In this document: positions 25,478 through 34,454 of the stretch, in pieces
Layout of the letters: the number at the start of each line of letters is the position of its first letter
How positions within the stretch are numbered: position 1 is the first letter of the stretch
Source of the DNA: Nocardia vinacea NBRC 16497
GTDB taxonomy: Bacteria > Actinomycetota > Actinomycetes > Mycobacteriales > Mycobacteriaceae
Direction: 5' to 3'
NCBI RefSeq assembly: GCF_000308835.1
Contig: NZ_BAGN01000429.1
Span: 1-64,000, forward strand
DNA: 64,000 nt
Program-made: the position numbers and the translations under genes
Notes under the pieces: generated by a model
The model's input: only the letters and a program-made list of their open reading frames with translations
Database searches by the model: none
What the model was told of the DNA's origin: nothing

Positions 25478-25506
25478 CTCCCCCTGCTGGATGAGCGGAG
25501 GCAACG

Positions 25507-26649
25507 ATGACACAGGCAGCGACTCGACCGCGGGTGCCGAGCACCGAGCTCGTTCCGGTGCGAGTCGTCGACTCTGACGTGCACCCGGTTCCCCGGCCGG
25601 GCCAGATACTGGAATATCTGCCGGAGCCGTACCGGAGCAAGATCGTGTCCCACAAGGTGGGCAGCACGATCTATTACGACGCACCGGATTTCGCGCACGC
25701 GTTCGCGATGCGGGTCGACGCGTTCACCCCCGACGGCGGCTTTCCCGGCAGCGACCCGGATATGGCATTCCAGCAGTTGATCGTGGAGGCCGGTTCGGAT
25801 ATCGCGATCCTGGAGCCGGGTATCAAGGCCGAACGGCTGCCGGAATGGACGCAGGCCATCTGCGGCGCGCACAACAGCTGGCTGGCCGAGCATTGGCTCG
25901 ACGGTCACAACAACTGGCATCAGCGCTGGCGCGGTTCGATCTGTGCGGCGGCCGAGGATCCGGCGGGCGCGGTCCGCGAGATCGAGAAGTGGGCCGGACA
26001 TCCGTATATGGCGCAGATCCTCATCCGCGCCGAGCCGCGGCCCGCATGGGGCGACCCGCGCTACGACCCGGTGTGGAAAACGGCGGTCCGCCATGACATT
26101 CCGGTCAGCTGCCATCTGTCACGCGGATTCGCTGAGACGCTGCCCGCGCCGCCGGTCGGCATTCCGAGTTACAACCACGACTTTATGGTCAGCTATTCAC
26201 TTTTGGCCGCCAACCAGGTGATGAGCCTGATCTTCGACGGTGTCTTCGACCGCTTTCCGAAACTGCGGATAGTGCTCGTGGAGCACGCCTTCACCTGGAT
26301 CCTGCCGCTGATGTGGCGGATGGACGCCATCTACGCGGCGCGCAAGCCGTGGCTGGATATCACGCGCAAGCCGTCGGAATACGTCAAGGAACACATCAAA
26401 TTCACCACGCAGCCGCTGGACCATCCGGAGGACAAGACCGAGCTGACCAAGGCGCTGGAATGGATGGAGTGCGAGAAGATCCTGCTGTTCTCCTCCGACT
26501 ATCCACACTGGACCTTCGACGATCCCCGGTGGCTGATCAAGCATCTGCCCGCGCCCGCGAGGGAAGCGATCATGTACCGCAACGGAATACAGACCTATCA
26601 CCTGCCGGAGTCGGTGCCCGCGCTGCCCGGACAGACGAGGGTGTGGTGA
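25507..26649 (+). CDS. ACMSD-type amidohydrolase 4
   Basis: 380 residues. RVVDSDVHPVPRPGQI carries the DxDxH form of the metal strand. VSCHLSRGFAETL and RIVLVEHAFTWILPLMWRMD follow, and FSSDYPHWTFDDP supplies the conserved Asp. Residues such as the LMWRMD segment match amidohydrolase 3 (FMWRMD), so the two are paralogues. The next gene, a Rieske ferredoxin, starts one base after the stop codon. Confidence 0.85.
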   Translation: MTQAATRPRVPSTELVPVRVVDSDVHPVPRPGQILEYLPEPYRSKIVSHKVGSTIYYDAPDFAHAFAMRVDAFTPDGGFPGSDPDMAFQQLIVEAGSDIAILEPGIKAERLPEWTQAICGAHNSWLAEHWLDGHNNWHQRWRGSICAAAEDPAGAVREIEKWAGHPYMAQILIRAEPRPAWGDPRYDPVWKTAVRHDIPVSCHLSRGFAETLPAPPVGIPSYNHDFMVSYSLLAANQVMSLIFDGVFDRFPKLRIVLVEHAFTWILPLMWRMDAIYAARKPWLDITRKPSEYVKEHIKFTTQPLDHPEDKTELTKALEWMECEKILLFSSDYPHWTFDDPRWLIKHLPAPAREAIMYRNGIQTYHLPESVPALPGQTRVW

Positions 26650-26650
26650 G

Positions 26651-27031
26651 GTGAACGAACCGAGACTGGCGCGGGGTCGCGAGCATGTGGTGGCCACGGT
26701 TGCCGAGATTCCGCCCGGCACCCACAAACTCGTGCCGATCGGGCGATACGGCGTCGGTGTCTACAACGTCAACGGCACCTTCTACGCGATCACCAATTAC
26801 TGTCCGCACGAAGGTGGACCGCTGTGCTCGGGCCGTGTCAGGGGGCGCACCGTGGTCGACGAGTCCGCACCGGGTGATGCGGTGGAGGTGCGCGATCAGG
26901 AATTCGTCTACTGCCCGTGGCATCAGTGGGGTTTCGAACTGGCCACCGGCACCACCGCGGTCAAACCGGAGTGGAGCATCCGCACCTATCCGGTGCGGGT
27001 GGTCGGCGAGGACATCCTGATCACCGCCTGA
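26651..27031 (+). CDS. Rieske [2Fe-2S] ferredoxin
   Basis: 126 residues from GTG 26651. The Rieske ligands are in CPHEGGPLC (Cys-x-His) and CPWHQWGF (Cys-x2-His), separated by a 40-residue loop containing GRTVVDESAPGDAVEV. It is a small electron-transfer protein, or the Rieske part of an oxygenase system, in the cytoplasm. No partner oxygenase is adjacent; the ring-hydroxylating alpha subunit at 56629-57900 is far away. It sits in a run of amidohydrolase genes, an uncommon position. Confidence 0.88.
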   Translation: MNEPRLARGREHVVATVAEIPPGTHKLVPIGRYGVGVYNVNGTFYAITNYCPHEGGPLCSGRVRGRTVVDESAPGDAVEVRDQEFVYCPWHQWGFELATGTTAVKPEWSIRTYPVRVVGEDILITA

Positions 27032-27041
27032 AGGAGCAACG

Positions 27042-27902
27042 ATGCCAACGGTCGAAGTCAACGGCGGCGATATCGTCTACGAAATCCTCGGTACAGCCGG
27101 ACAATTGATCGTGCTGACGCCGGGCGGCCGGTACAGCAAGGATTTTCGCGGTGTGCGGCCACTGGCCGAGGCGCTGGTCGCGGGCGGTCACCGGGTGCTG
27201 CTGTGGGACCGGCCCAACTGCGGCGCATCCGATGTGCAGTTCTTCGGCCCGACGGAATCGCATATGCGAGCGGAGAGCCTGTACGGACTGCTGCGAGCCC
27301 TCGACACCGGACCGGTGGTCCTGGCCGGCGGCTCCAGCGGCGCTCGCGATTCGATGATCACCACACTCCAGTACCCGGATATGGTCACCAAGCTCATCCT
27401 GTGGAATATCGTCGGCGGTGTGCCGGGCCTGTTCAATCTCGGCGCCTACTATGTGCTGCCGAATTTGATCGCCCTGCGCGGCAAGGGGATCGAGAGTCTG
27501 GTGGAACTGCCGGAGTGGCAGGAGCGCATCGAGCAGAACCCGAAGAACCGCGACCGGTTGCTCGCCCTGGATCGGGCCGAACTGAATCGAGTGCTGCTGC
27601 GCTGGCTCGACGCCTACGTCCCCAAGCCGGGGCAGACCATCCCGGGTGTCCCCGATGATCTGTTCGCCGACATCGAGATTCCCACCCTGATCATTCGCGG
27701 CGGCAAGGATGATCCGGACCATCCCAAGCGCACCTCACTCGAAGTGCACTGCCTCATCGAGGGTTCCATGCTCATCGATCCGCCGTGGCCGGAGGATGCC
27801 TGGGAGCGCTCGTTCGAGGCGCGGGCCCGCGGGGAGGACGTCGGCGGATTCGATACCTGGGTGCTGGCCGCACCGGCCATCCTGGACTTCATCGCGGGCT
27901 GA
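27042..27902 (+). CDS. Alpha/beta hydrolase, C-C-bond-hydrolase or esterase type
   Basis: 286 residues, with AAGGAG before the ATG. LTPGGRYSKDFRGV is in place of the oxyanion HG motif, then LLWDRPNCGASDV, then the nucleophile elbow GGSSG with Ser98. IEIPTLIIRGGKDDPDHP gives the late Asp region. An obvious His motif such as GHxP is not clear near the end, so the catalytic His is uncertain. It is last in the amidohydrolase group and may cleave a ring-opened product. Confidence 0.8.
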   Translation: MPTVEVNGGDIVYEILGTAGQLIVLTPGGRYSKDFRGVRPLAEALVAGGHRVLLWDRPNCGASDVQFFGPTESHMRAESLYGLLRALDTGPVVLAGGSSGARDSMITTLQYPDMVTKLILWNIVGGVPGLFNLGAYYVLPNLIALRGKGIESLVELPEWQERIEQNPKNRDRLLALDRAELNRVLLRWLDAYVPKPGQTIPGVPDDLFADIEIPTLIIRGGKDDPDHPKRTSLEVHCLIEGSMLIDPPWPEDAWERSFEARARGEDVGGFDTWVLAAPAILDFIAG

Positions 27903-27909
27903 CCGCGGT

Positions 27910-28371
27910 TCAGTCCACGATCAACTGGACCTCGCAATTCAGCGCGGCCTCCAGCGCGGTCCGAATCCGGCTCTCCGGAATGCCTCCGATATCCGCGGCC
28001 GCGATCCGCACGGTGACGATGTCGTAGCCCTCGCCGCTGTCGACCCGGGACAATTCCCCGGTAATCCCGAAACCGGCCAATACGCCGTGCGCATCGTCAT
28101 CGGTGCCGTGACTGACGAAGGTGGCCGGTCCGGTTTCCGGCCGGGTGCCGAATATGTCGGCACACAGAGCGGCGACGGTCTCGCGCAATTCGGCAGCGTC
28201 GGTGCCGGGGAGCGAAACCCGCAGTTCCCGATGCTGCTCGGTCGGCATCGATAGCACCCGCATCCCGCTCTTGTTCGCCTGTGCCGCAAAGTATTCCGAA
28301 CGTTCGCGCAGCGTTTCCGGCGCCAGCTCGCGCGCCGGATCGACCGTGAGTCGAATAACCGCGATCCGCAT
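27910..28371 (-). CDS. Unknown 153-residue protein
   Basis: Start ATG 28371, four bases after the stop of the SDR gene; the open frame continues upstream only as overlap with that gene. The sequence has a strand-helix pattern: MRIAVIRLTVDPARELAPETLRERSEYFAAQA, then VLSMPTEQHRELRVSLPGTDAAELRETVAALC, then YDIVTVRIAAADIGGIPESRIRTALEAALNCEVQLIVD. It looks like two ferredoxin-like or ACT-sized units. No signal peptide, membrane segment or recognised family. It is third in the TetR/SDR operon. Confidence 0.65.
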   Translation of the reverse strand: MRIAVIRLTVDPARELAPETLRERSEYFAAQANKSGMRVLSMPTEQHRELRVSLPGTDAAELRETVAALCADIFGTRPETGPATFVSHGTDDDAHGVLAGFGITGELSRVDSGEGYDIVTVRIAAADIGGIPESRIRTALEAALNCEVQLIVD

Positions 28372-28375
28372 ATCT

Positions 28376-29257
28376 TCAGAACCCGAGATCGGCGAGCAGC
28401 CGCTCGCTTTCGGACCAGAGGCGGGCGGCGGCGGCATCGTCGAGGGCGACCGGTGCCGGTGTTTCCACACTCTTCCGGTGGAAGTAGCGCCCACTGTCGC
28501 GACCGCCCTCGGGATCGCTAGCCAGCCACGTCAGGGTCTCGGCCGGTTCATCCGGAGGCACCGTATCGGCCGCGGCCATATGGGCTCGCATCGCCGTATC
28601 GCCGTGTGCGGCGAAATTACTGGCGACGACACCCGGATGCATGGCCTGCGCGACGATCCGGTCAGGTGCCGCACGTCGCGCCAGTTCGCGGGTGAACAGA
28701 ATATTGGCGAGTTTCGCACGGCAGTAGGCCGCTGTCGGGTGAAAGGCGTTCAGGCCCTGCGGATCCGCCCAATCGAAGCCCTCGGTCGCACGGTGCGCGC
28801 TCGACGATACGGCGAGCACACGCACAGATCCGGATGGCAGGCCCGCCGCACTCTTCCGCAGCAGCGGCATCAGTTCTCTGGTCAGTAGGAACGGGGCGAG
28901 GTGGTTGGTGGTGAAGGTCGCCTCGGCGCCTTCCGCGGTGATGATCTTCCGGTCCCGCACGCCACCCGCATTGTTGATCAGGACATCCAGACGCGTTGTG
29001 CGGCTCGCGATCTCGGCGGCCAGGCGCGCCACCTCCGTCATCAGGGTGAAGTCGGCGCGCACCATGTCGAGGCCGCCGCCGTCGCGCGCGGCGGCCGTGA
29101 TCCGCGTTCGCGCGGCTGCACAACGCTGTCGATCGCGACCGACACCGATCACCTGCCAGCCGCGTGCCACCAGCTTTTCGGCGGTCGATGCGCCGATGCC
29201 GGAACTGGCTCCGGTCACGACCGCGACCGGACGATCTACCTCGAATGTCAAAGTCAT
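28376..29257 (-). CDS. SDR, retinol-dehydrogenase-like
   Basis: 293 residues. TGASSGIGAST at 16-26, NNAGGV near 93 and NHLAPFLLTRELMPLL are typical of the WWOX/RDH-like classical SDRs. The Ser is in VLAVSSSAH and the active Tyr-Lys in YCRAKLANILFTREL. It should oxidise or reduce a hydrophobic alcohol or ketone with NAD(P). It follows the TetR gene by 15 bases and is probably controlled by it. Confidence 0.82.
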   Translation of the reverse strand: MTLTFEVDRPVAVVTGASSGIGASTAEKLVARGWQVIGVGRDRQRCAAARTRITAAARDGGGLDMVRADFTLMTEVARLAAEIASRTTRLDVLINNAGGVRDRKIITAEGAEATFTTNHLAPFLLTRELMPLLRKSAAGLPSGSVRVLAVSSSAHRATEGFDWADPQGLNAFHPTAAYCRAKLANILFTRELARRAAPDRIVAQAMHPGVVASNFAAHGDTAMRAHMAAADTVPPDEPAETLTWLASDPEGGRDSGRYFHRKSVETPAPVALDDAAAARLWSESERLLADLGF

Positions 29258-29272
29258 TGCCTCTCAGTCATT

Positions 29273-29920
29273 TCAGCGGGGCCGAAGGCCGTCGAGCAGG
29301 AGGCCGACGGTGAATTGGACCCGCTCGTCGAGTTGTCCGGGAGTGGGTGGGCGACCGGCCACAATGGAGCGCACCTGACCGCCGACGACCATGCTCATGA
29401 ACGCGCGGGCGGCCTGATCGGAGTTGGTCGCGGCGATCGTCCCGGCGGCGATCGCGCGGTCGAGGACACCGGCTACGAAGTCGACCACCGGCCCGGCACT
29501 CAGTTCGTAGTTGGCGACGAAGATCTCCGGAAAACGATAGCTCTCGGTATTGATAATGCGTTGCAGGCGTAGCCCGTTCGGGGTCATCACCTGGTCGATC
29601 CGCAGCCGAGCGACGGCGGTCAGCGTCTCGGCCAGATCTCCGTTATCGAAGCCCGCGAGCACGTCCGGGGGCACGACCTGCCGCTCGATGGCGCGCCGGA
29701 CCGCGGCGAGGAATAGCGACGCTTTTTCGGGATAGCGGGCGTAGACGGTGCGTTTGGTCATATTCACGCGACCGGCGATCATCTCGATCGTCGCCAGCTC
29801 ATAGCCGTGCTCCAGGAACAGATCCAGTGCGGTATCGAGCAATTCCTCGTGCCGCGCCTCGGCCTGTGCCCGAGTAGGCCGCCCGGCCGCGCGCCGAATG
29901 GGCGGTCCGACCTCGGTCAT
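29273..29920 (-). CDS. TetR-family regulator of the SDR operon and LuxE-LuxC
   Basis: 215 residues from ATG 29920, which has GAGGCGG upstream; ATG 29983 is possible but has no ribosome site. The helix-turn-helix is near 20-60 (LLDTALDLFLEHGYELATIEMIAGRVNMTKRTVYARYPEKASLF in outline). The C-terminal part follows the AcrR/TetR_C pattern. It is divergent from the LuxE gene, and the gap holds a GTTGCC...GGCAAC inverted repeat (29986-30009) that could be its site. Confidence 0.8.
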   Translation of the reverse strand: MTEVGPPIRRAAGRPTRAQAEARHEELLDTALDLFLEHGYELATIEMIAGRVNMTKRTVYARYPEKASLFLAAVRRAIERQVVPPDVLAGFDNGDLAETLTAVARLRIDQVMTPNGLRLQRIINTESYRFPEIFVANYELSAGPVVDFVAGVLDRAIAAGTIAATNSDQAARAFMSMVVGGQVRSIVAGRPPTPGQLDERVQFTVGLLLDGLRPR

Positions 29921-30030
29921 CTCCACCGCCTCGAAATTGCCGCTTGCGTCATCGTGCCTCCGATCGCTAATAATGATACGCATGAGTTGCCATTTTTCCA
30001 GCGGGCAACGTCACCGGGAAGGACTCCCCC

Positions 30031-31380
30031 GTGAGCTCAGCCATCGAAACCCTGACACGGCTGGCCGATGCCGCCGATCGTTTCGACCATTCCGCCGCCG
30101 ACCTGCGTGAAACCCAGGTCGCGGCACTCGACGAAAAACTCCGACAGCACCACGACCGGATCAAGCTGCTGGGCCACCGCGCGCGGGAGGCCGGTATCAC
30201 CGAGATCCGCGACCGCGCGGATATGGTGCCGCTGCTGTTCCCGCACTCGGTCTACAAGAGTTATCCGGAAAGGTTTCTGATCGAGGAGAAGTGGGATCGG
30301 CTCGGCAAGTGGCTCGGCACCGTATCGCCCTATCCCATCAGCCCGATCGAGACCTCGGACATCGCCGATATCGACGACTGGATCGGGCGGCTGCAGGCCG
30401 CTGGGCACTACGTCTCCTGTTCCAGCGGAACGACCGGTAAGTCGGCCATGCTGCTCGCCTCGGAGCGGGATATGGAATGGTCGCGCAAGGATACGGTCAA
30501 TGTCTTCTCCTGGGGTTCGGGTGTGCGGCCCGCACAGGACCGGCGGATGGTCGGGATCGCCGCCACCGCGTCGGTCCCGAAGAACACCGTCATCGCCGCG
30601 GCCCAGCAGGCGGCGTTCGGTGATCCGGCCAAAGAGCGTTTCCGCCTGCCCATTCCACCGATCACCGTCGGCTCGCTGACCAAAATGGTGGTGCTGCGCA
30701 AGAAGATCGCCGACGGCACCGCGCGACCGGAGGAACTGGCCGATTTCGACCGGACCTCCAGGGAGCGGCAGGAGGCGCTCGACAAAGCGATGATCGCCGG
30801 TGCCGAGGCGCTCGTGCGATACCGCGCGGACAAGCTCTATATCTCGGGCATGTGGAATGCGCTGTACCAGGTGGCCGCGATCGTCCGCGATATGGGCTAC
30901 TCCGCCGCGGACTTCCACCCCGACAACTGCCTTTATGTCGGCGGTGGCCTCAAGCGTGCCCAATTGCCACCGGATTACCAGCAATTCGTCCACCAGACCT
31001 TCAATATCCCGGCCGACCGAGACTTCCAGAACTACTCGATGCAAGAGCTCAATTCCGGAATGCCCAAGTGCCGCAAGGGCGATCGCTATCACATACCACC
31101 ATGGATCGTGCCGTTCATCCTCGATGAGGACGGTGCGACGCCATTGCCGCACGAATCCGGTGAAATCGAAGGCCGCGCCGCATTTTTCGATCTCTCCCTG
31201 GACGGACGCTGGGGCGGGATCATCACCGGCGACAAGATCGCACTCGATATCGACCCCTGTGCCTGTGGCAACAAGGGCCCGTCGGTCCGCAATGACATCG
31301 TCCGATACGCCGACATCAAGGGCGACGACAAGATCGGCTGCGCCGGAACCGTCGACGCGTACGTACGGGGGCTGTCGTGA
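30031..31380 (+). CDS. LuxE-like acyl-protein synthetase
   Basis: 449 residues from GTG 30031 (GGAAGGA upstream). The adenylate-forming P-loop is SSGTTGKS at 131-138. PLLFPHSVYKSYPERFL and the C-terminal DPCACGNKGPSVRNDIVRYADIKGDDKIGC match the LuxE/phenylacetate-CoA-ligase-like group, with a late Cys like the acyl-carrier Cys of LuxE. With LuxC it would activate a carboxylic acid and pass the acyl group for reduction to an aldehyde. The gene overlaps LuxC by four bases. No luciferase subunits are present, so light production is not suggested. Confidence 0.85.
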   Translation: MSSAIETLTRLADAADRFDHSAADLRETQVAALDEKLRQHHDRIKLLGHRAREAGITEIRDRADMVPLLFPHSVYKSYPERFLIEEKWDRLGKWLGTVSPYPISPIETSDIADIDDWIGRLQAAGHYVSCSSGTTGKSAMLLASERDMEWSRKDTVNVFSWGSGVRPAQDRRMVGIAATASVPKNTVIAAAQQAAFGDPAKERFRLPIPPITVGSLTKMVVLRKKIADGTARPEELADFDRTSRERQEALDKAMIAGAEALVRYRADKLYISGMWNALYQVAAIVRDMGYSAADFHPDNCLYVGGGLKRAQLPPDYQQFVHQTFNIPADRDFQNYSMQELNSGMPKCRKGDRYHIPPWIVPFILDEDGATPLPHESGEIEGRAAFFDLSLDGRWGGIITGDKIALDIDPCACGNKGPSVRNDIVRYADIKGDDKIGCAGTVDAYVRGLS

Positions 31381-32780
31381 CTATCGCAGACACCGTGGCG
31401 GCCGCGCCGTTCTTCCTGCGCGGCGAATTGTTAGAGGGTGACGACGTCACGCATCGCTCGCGCGATCTGGGCGTCACCTTCGCGACACCACGCATCCCCA
31501 TGGACCGCGCAGTGCATCCGCGCAGCGAGGTGCCACCGCTGCTGAATGTCCCGCTCGCGGAGATCATCGATTTCCTCGTCGAGACCGGCCGACGGCTGCG
31601 CGCCCCCGAAAACCCGTTCGTGCGCGACTGCATCGACCGGATGTCGTCCACCCATGTGCTGCCGCGCGCCGTGCTGCAGGCACAGGTCATGGGTGCGGCG
31701 GGCTATCTCGACAAGCGGCTGCTCGAAACCGTGGTCGAACAGAATTTTCCGAACCCGCGGGCGCTGGACGAGTGGATTCCCAAGCGCGACTTCACCGGTC
31801 GCCAGAGTTTCGTGCGGGCATTCGCACCGCGGCTGATCCATGTGCTGCCCGGCAACTCCCCCGGCGTCGCGGTGAAATCCATTGCCCACGGCGCACTGGT
31901 CAAGGCGGTCAATCTGTTCAAGATGTCGTCGAGTGATCCGTTCACCACGGTCGCGATCCTGCGGACCATGGCCGATATCGATCCCGGCCACGCCATTGTG
32001 CGGTCGATGTCCGCGCTCTACTGGCGCGGCGGCGACGATGCGGTGGAGCGGGTGCTGTACCGGCCGCAGTATTTCGACAAGATCGTCGCCTGGGGTGGCG
32101 GCGACGCGATCGACAACGTGATCAAATATCTCGGGCCGGGCTTCCAACTGGTGTCCTTCGACCCGAAGACATCGATCTCGATGGTCGGCCGGGAGGCCTT
32201 CGCCTCGGATGAGGCACTCGACCGGGCGGCGGAACTCGCCGCCGCCGATGTGATGGTGCTCAACCAGGAGGCCTGCGTCGCAAGCCGTTTCGTCTATGTC
32301 GAGGCCGATCAGGCCGACGCCGACCGCTTCTGCGCACGGCTGCACGCCCGCATCGTCGACAAGGCCGCCGGATCGGGCGACACCCGGCCGCTCGATATCG
32401 ATTTGCGCGAGCAGATCGACACCCTGATGATGCTCGACGACGAGTTCCAGGTCTGGGGACGGACCGACGGCAAGGGACTGGTGATCCGTTCCGATGAACC
32501 CGTGGATTTCCACCCGATCAACAAGACCGCCAACGTGGTTCGCGTGGACAGCCTCGACACGGCGATGAAATACGTCAATGTGGCGACGCAGACGGTCGGC
32601 TTCTTTCCGTTCGACCGGATGGCCGACTACCGCGACCGGCTGGCCAGCGGCGGCGCACAGCGCATCGTCCGCCTCGGCGAAGCCGGACCGAGCACAATCG
32701 GCAACCCCCACGACGCCATGTACCCACTACACCGCTTCGTGCACTGGATGGCCCACGAAGACGGACTCGCGCCCTACTAA
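31377..32780 (+). CDS. LuxC-like acyl-CoA/acyl-enzyme reductase
   Basis: 467 residues from GTG 31377 (GTGA overlap with the LuxE stop). The active Cys is C300 in NQEACVASRF. PGNSPGVAVKSIAHGALVKAVNLFKMSSSDPFT and VAWGGGDAID are typical LuxC cofactor and substrate segments. It reduces an acyl thioester to an aldehyde with NADPH. The aldehyde dehydrogenases and SDRs nearby could act on the product. The LuxC/LuxE pair without lux genes is known in some actinobacteria but its substrate there is not established. Confidence 0.87.
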   Translation: MTIADTVAAAPFFLRGELLEGDDVTHRSRDLGVTFATPRIPMDRAVHPRSEVPPLLNVPLAEIIDFLVETGRRLRAPENPFVRDCIDRMSSTHVLPRAVLQAQVMGAAGYLDKRLLETVVEQNFPNPRALDEWIPKRDFTGRQSFVRAFAPRLIHVLPGNSPGVAVKSIAHGALVKAVNLFKMSSSDPFTTVAILRTMADIDPGHAIVRSMSALYWRGGDDAVERVLYRPQYFDKIVAWGGGDAIDNVIKYLGPGFQLVSFDPKTSISMVGREAFASDEALDRAAELAAADVMVLNQEACVASRFVYVEADQADADRFCARLHARIVDKAAGSGDTRPLDIDLREQIDTLMMLDDEFQVWGRTDGKGLVIRSDEPVDFHPINKTANVVRVDSLDTAMKYVNVATQTVGFFPFDRMADYRDRLASGGAQRIVRLGEAGPSTIGNPHDAMYPLHRFVHWMAHEDGLAPY

Positions 32781-32796
32781 TGCCCCGTCTGCACGC

Positions 32797-32855
32797 CGAG
32801 CGCAGTCGAAAGGTGGCTCGCCACGCCGTCCGACACCGCAATTCGACTGCGCTCG
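32797..32855. terminator. Bidirectional hairpin between LuxC and the thiolase operon
   Basis: CGAGCGCAGTCGAA at 32797-32810 and its exact complement at 32842-32855 form a 14-bp stem. The 31-nt loop contains a small GTGGC/GCCAC stem of its own. It lies between the convergent ends at 32780 and 32881. Confidence 0.6.
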
Positions 32856-32880
32856 ACGGGATGGTGCCACGGACGAGGCA

Positions 32881-33297
32881 CTAGCCGGCCCGATCCCTCT
32901 TTGCGGCGTGGTCGTGGTCGGCGTCGGGCAGCCGGACCGCGACCCGGACCTGGAGCGTCAGTGAGCGGGTCGGCAGCACCATTACCGCGCCCAGCGCCGC
33001 GGACCGCCGCACCGCGACGGCATGTGCGCCGACCGGCCCCCACCACCAACTCCAGCCACAGCCGTGCAATGCCAGAATGCGGGCGGTACTGGTGAAGTCC
33101 ACGGCCTCGAGTCCGACGGCGTCGATGAACAGCCCGCTCAGCGCGATGGATCCGAACAGCATCGACGGTGAGACCCCGTCACAGACCACGTGCACAGTCC
33201 CTGCGGGGCCGACACACCGCGCTGCCCGGTCCAATACGGCACGACGACTTTTCGCGCTGCCCGAAACCAGCGCGACGGCTTCCGGCCCCGCGGTCAA
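32881..33297 (-). CDS. Unknown 138-residue protein at the end of the thiolase operon
   Basis: TTG 33297 overlaps the thiolase stop as TTGA. The frame encodes alternating hydrophobic segments: EAVALVSGSAKSRRAVLDRAARCVG, TVHVVCDGVSPSMLFGSIALSGLFIDAVGLEAVDF, then a Trp-rich GCGWSWWWGPVGAHAVAV and a short His/Asp tail. The pattern recalls a STAS-like fold, but this is weak. No family is recognised. Translational coupling and GC-rich third positions favour a real gene. Confidence 0.5.
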   Translation of the reverse strand: MTAGPEAVALVSGSAKSRRAVLDRAARCVGPAGTVHVVCDGVSPSMLFGSIALSGLFIDAVGLEAVDFTSTARILALHGCGWSWWWGPVGAHAVAVRRSAALGAVMVLPTRSLTLQVRVAVRLPDADHDHAAKRDRAG

Positions 33298-34454
33298 GCG
33301 CCGGGTCCTTCCAGGATCGTCACCGCCGACACCGCCGTCGGCCCACCTAGGTTGTGCGCCAAGCCGATACGCGCACCGTCGACCTGATTCACCGCCGTGC
33401 CGCGCAACTGCTGGAACAACTCGACGCACTGGGCCACGCCGGTCGCCCCCGGCGGATGTCCCTTGGCCTTCAGGCCGCCGCTCGGATTCACCGGCAGCGC
33501 GCCGCCGACCTCGGTGACTCCGCTCTCGATCAGTTTCGCGGCCCCGAATCGCTCGGCGAAGCCGAGGTCCTCGTAGCTGATCAGTTCGATACCGGTGAAG
33601 AAGTCGTGCACCTCGGCGACATCGACATCCGCGGGAGTCAGACCCGCCATCGAGAAGGCCGCCTCGGCGGCTCGCACGGTGGCGGGGAAGGTCGTCATAT
33701 CCCGCTTGTGCTGGTGCATCACCGAATCCAGGCCGAGGCCGACACCGCGGATCCACACCGGGCGATCGGTGTAGCGGTCGACCACATCCGCCGCGGCGAG
33801 CACCAGCGCCGCCGCACCATCGCTCTGCGGTGCGCAGTCGTAGAGCCCGAACGGTCCGGCCACGATCGGCGCCGCCAGCGCCTGTTCCAAGCTGATCTCG
33901 AAACGCAAGCGGGCCTTGGGATTACGCACACCATGCCGGTGGTTCTTCACCGCAACCATGGCCAAATGCTGTCTGGTCGCGGGCGATTCGTGCAGATATC
34001 GGGCCACGTGCAGCGCGAATCCGACGGGCGCGATCAGGCCGAGTGGGTAGTCCCATGCCATATCGCGGGCCATCGCCTCCCACTCCCACAGCATGTCCTT
34101 CTGCGCGGTCTCGCGTAACTTGTCCGCGCCGACGACAAGGGCCACGTCGAAAGCACCGGAGGCAATGCCGAACAGGGCATTGCGCACCGCGTCATTGCCT
34201 GTCGCACAGGAGTTTTCGACCCGGGTCACCGGCAGATCCGGGAGCCCGAGCGCATCGGCGACAATCCCGGCCGGGAATCCGTCGGTATTGCCCATCGCAC
34301 CGAACCAGGCCGCCTGCAGATCGGAGGTGGCCAACCCCTTATCGATGCTGGCGGCGCATTCGGCGAACGCCATCGGCACCAGATCCTTGACGCCGAGGGC
34401 GAAATGCTCGGCGAAGGGCGTCATACCCGCACCGACGATGGCTACTTCCCGCAC
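33294..34454 (-). CDS. SCP2-type thiolase
   Basis: 386 residues. The nucleophile is C83 in ENSCATGND. H283 (EVHDFFTG) and H333 (GGLKAKGHPPGATG) complete the thiolase triad, so this member keeps the catalytic residues. FGLYDCAPQSDGAAALVL is typical of the lipid-transfer thiolases. It would cleave or form a 3-oxoacyl-CoA. GTG 34454 lies inside the end of the HMGS-like/DUF35 gene (13-base overlap), pointing to a complex of the two proteins, as in archaeal thiolase/HMGS/DUF35 assemblies. Confidence 0.88.
   Translation of the reverse strand: MREVAIVGAGMTPFAEHFALGVKDLVPMAFAECAASIDKGLATSDLQAAWFGAMGNTDGFPAGIVADALGLPDLPVTRVENSCATGNDAVRNALFGIASGAFDVALVVGADKLRETAQKDMLWEWEAMARDMAWDYPLGLIAPVGFALHVARYLHESPATRQHLAMVAVKNHRHGVRNPKARLRFEISLEQALAAPIVAGPFGLYDCAPQSDGAAALVLAAADVVDRYTDRPVWIRGVGLGLDSVMHQHKRDMTTFPATVRAAEAAFSMAGLTPADVDVAEVHDFFTGIELISYEDLGFAERFGAAKLIESGVTEVGGALPVNPSGGLKAKGHPPGATGVAQCVELFQQLRGTAVNQVDGARIGLAHNLGGPTAVSAVTILEGPGA

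Noticed and set aside
29986..30009. GTTGCC...GGCAAC inverted repeat as a separate operator feature
   Set aside because: Arms are only 6 bp with a 12-bp spacer, which is weak; it is mentioned with the TetR gene instead of listed alone.
30031..32780. Bioluminescence operon
   Set aside because: LuxC and LuxE homologues are present but luxA, luxB and luxD are not; the LLM protein at 18142 is not a luciferase subunit.
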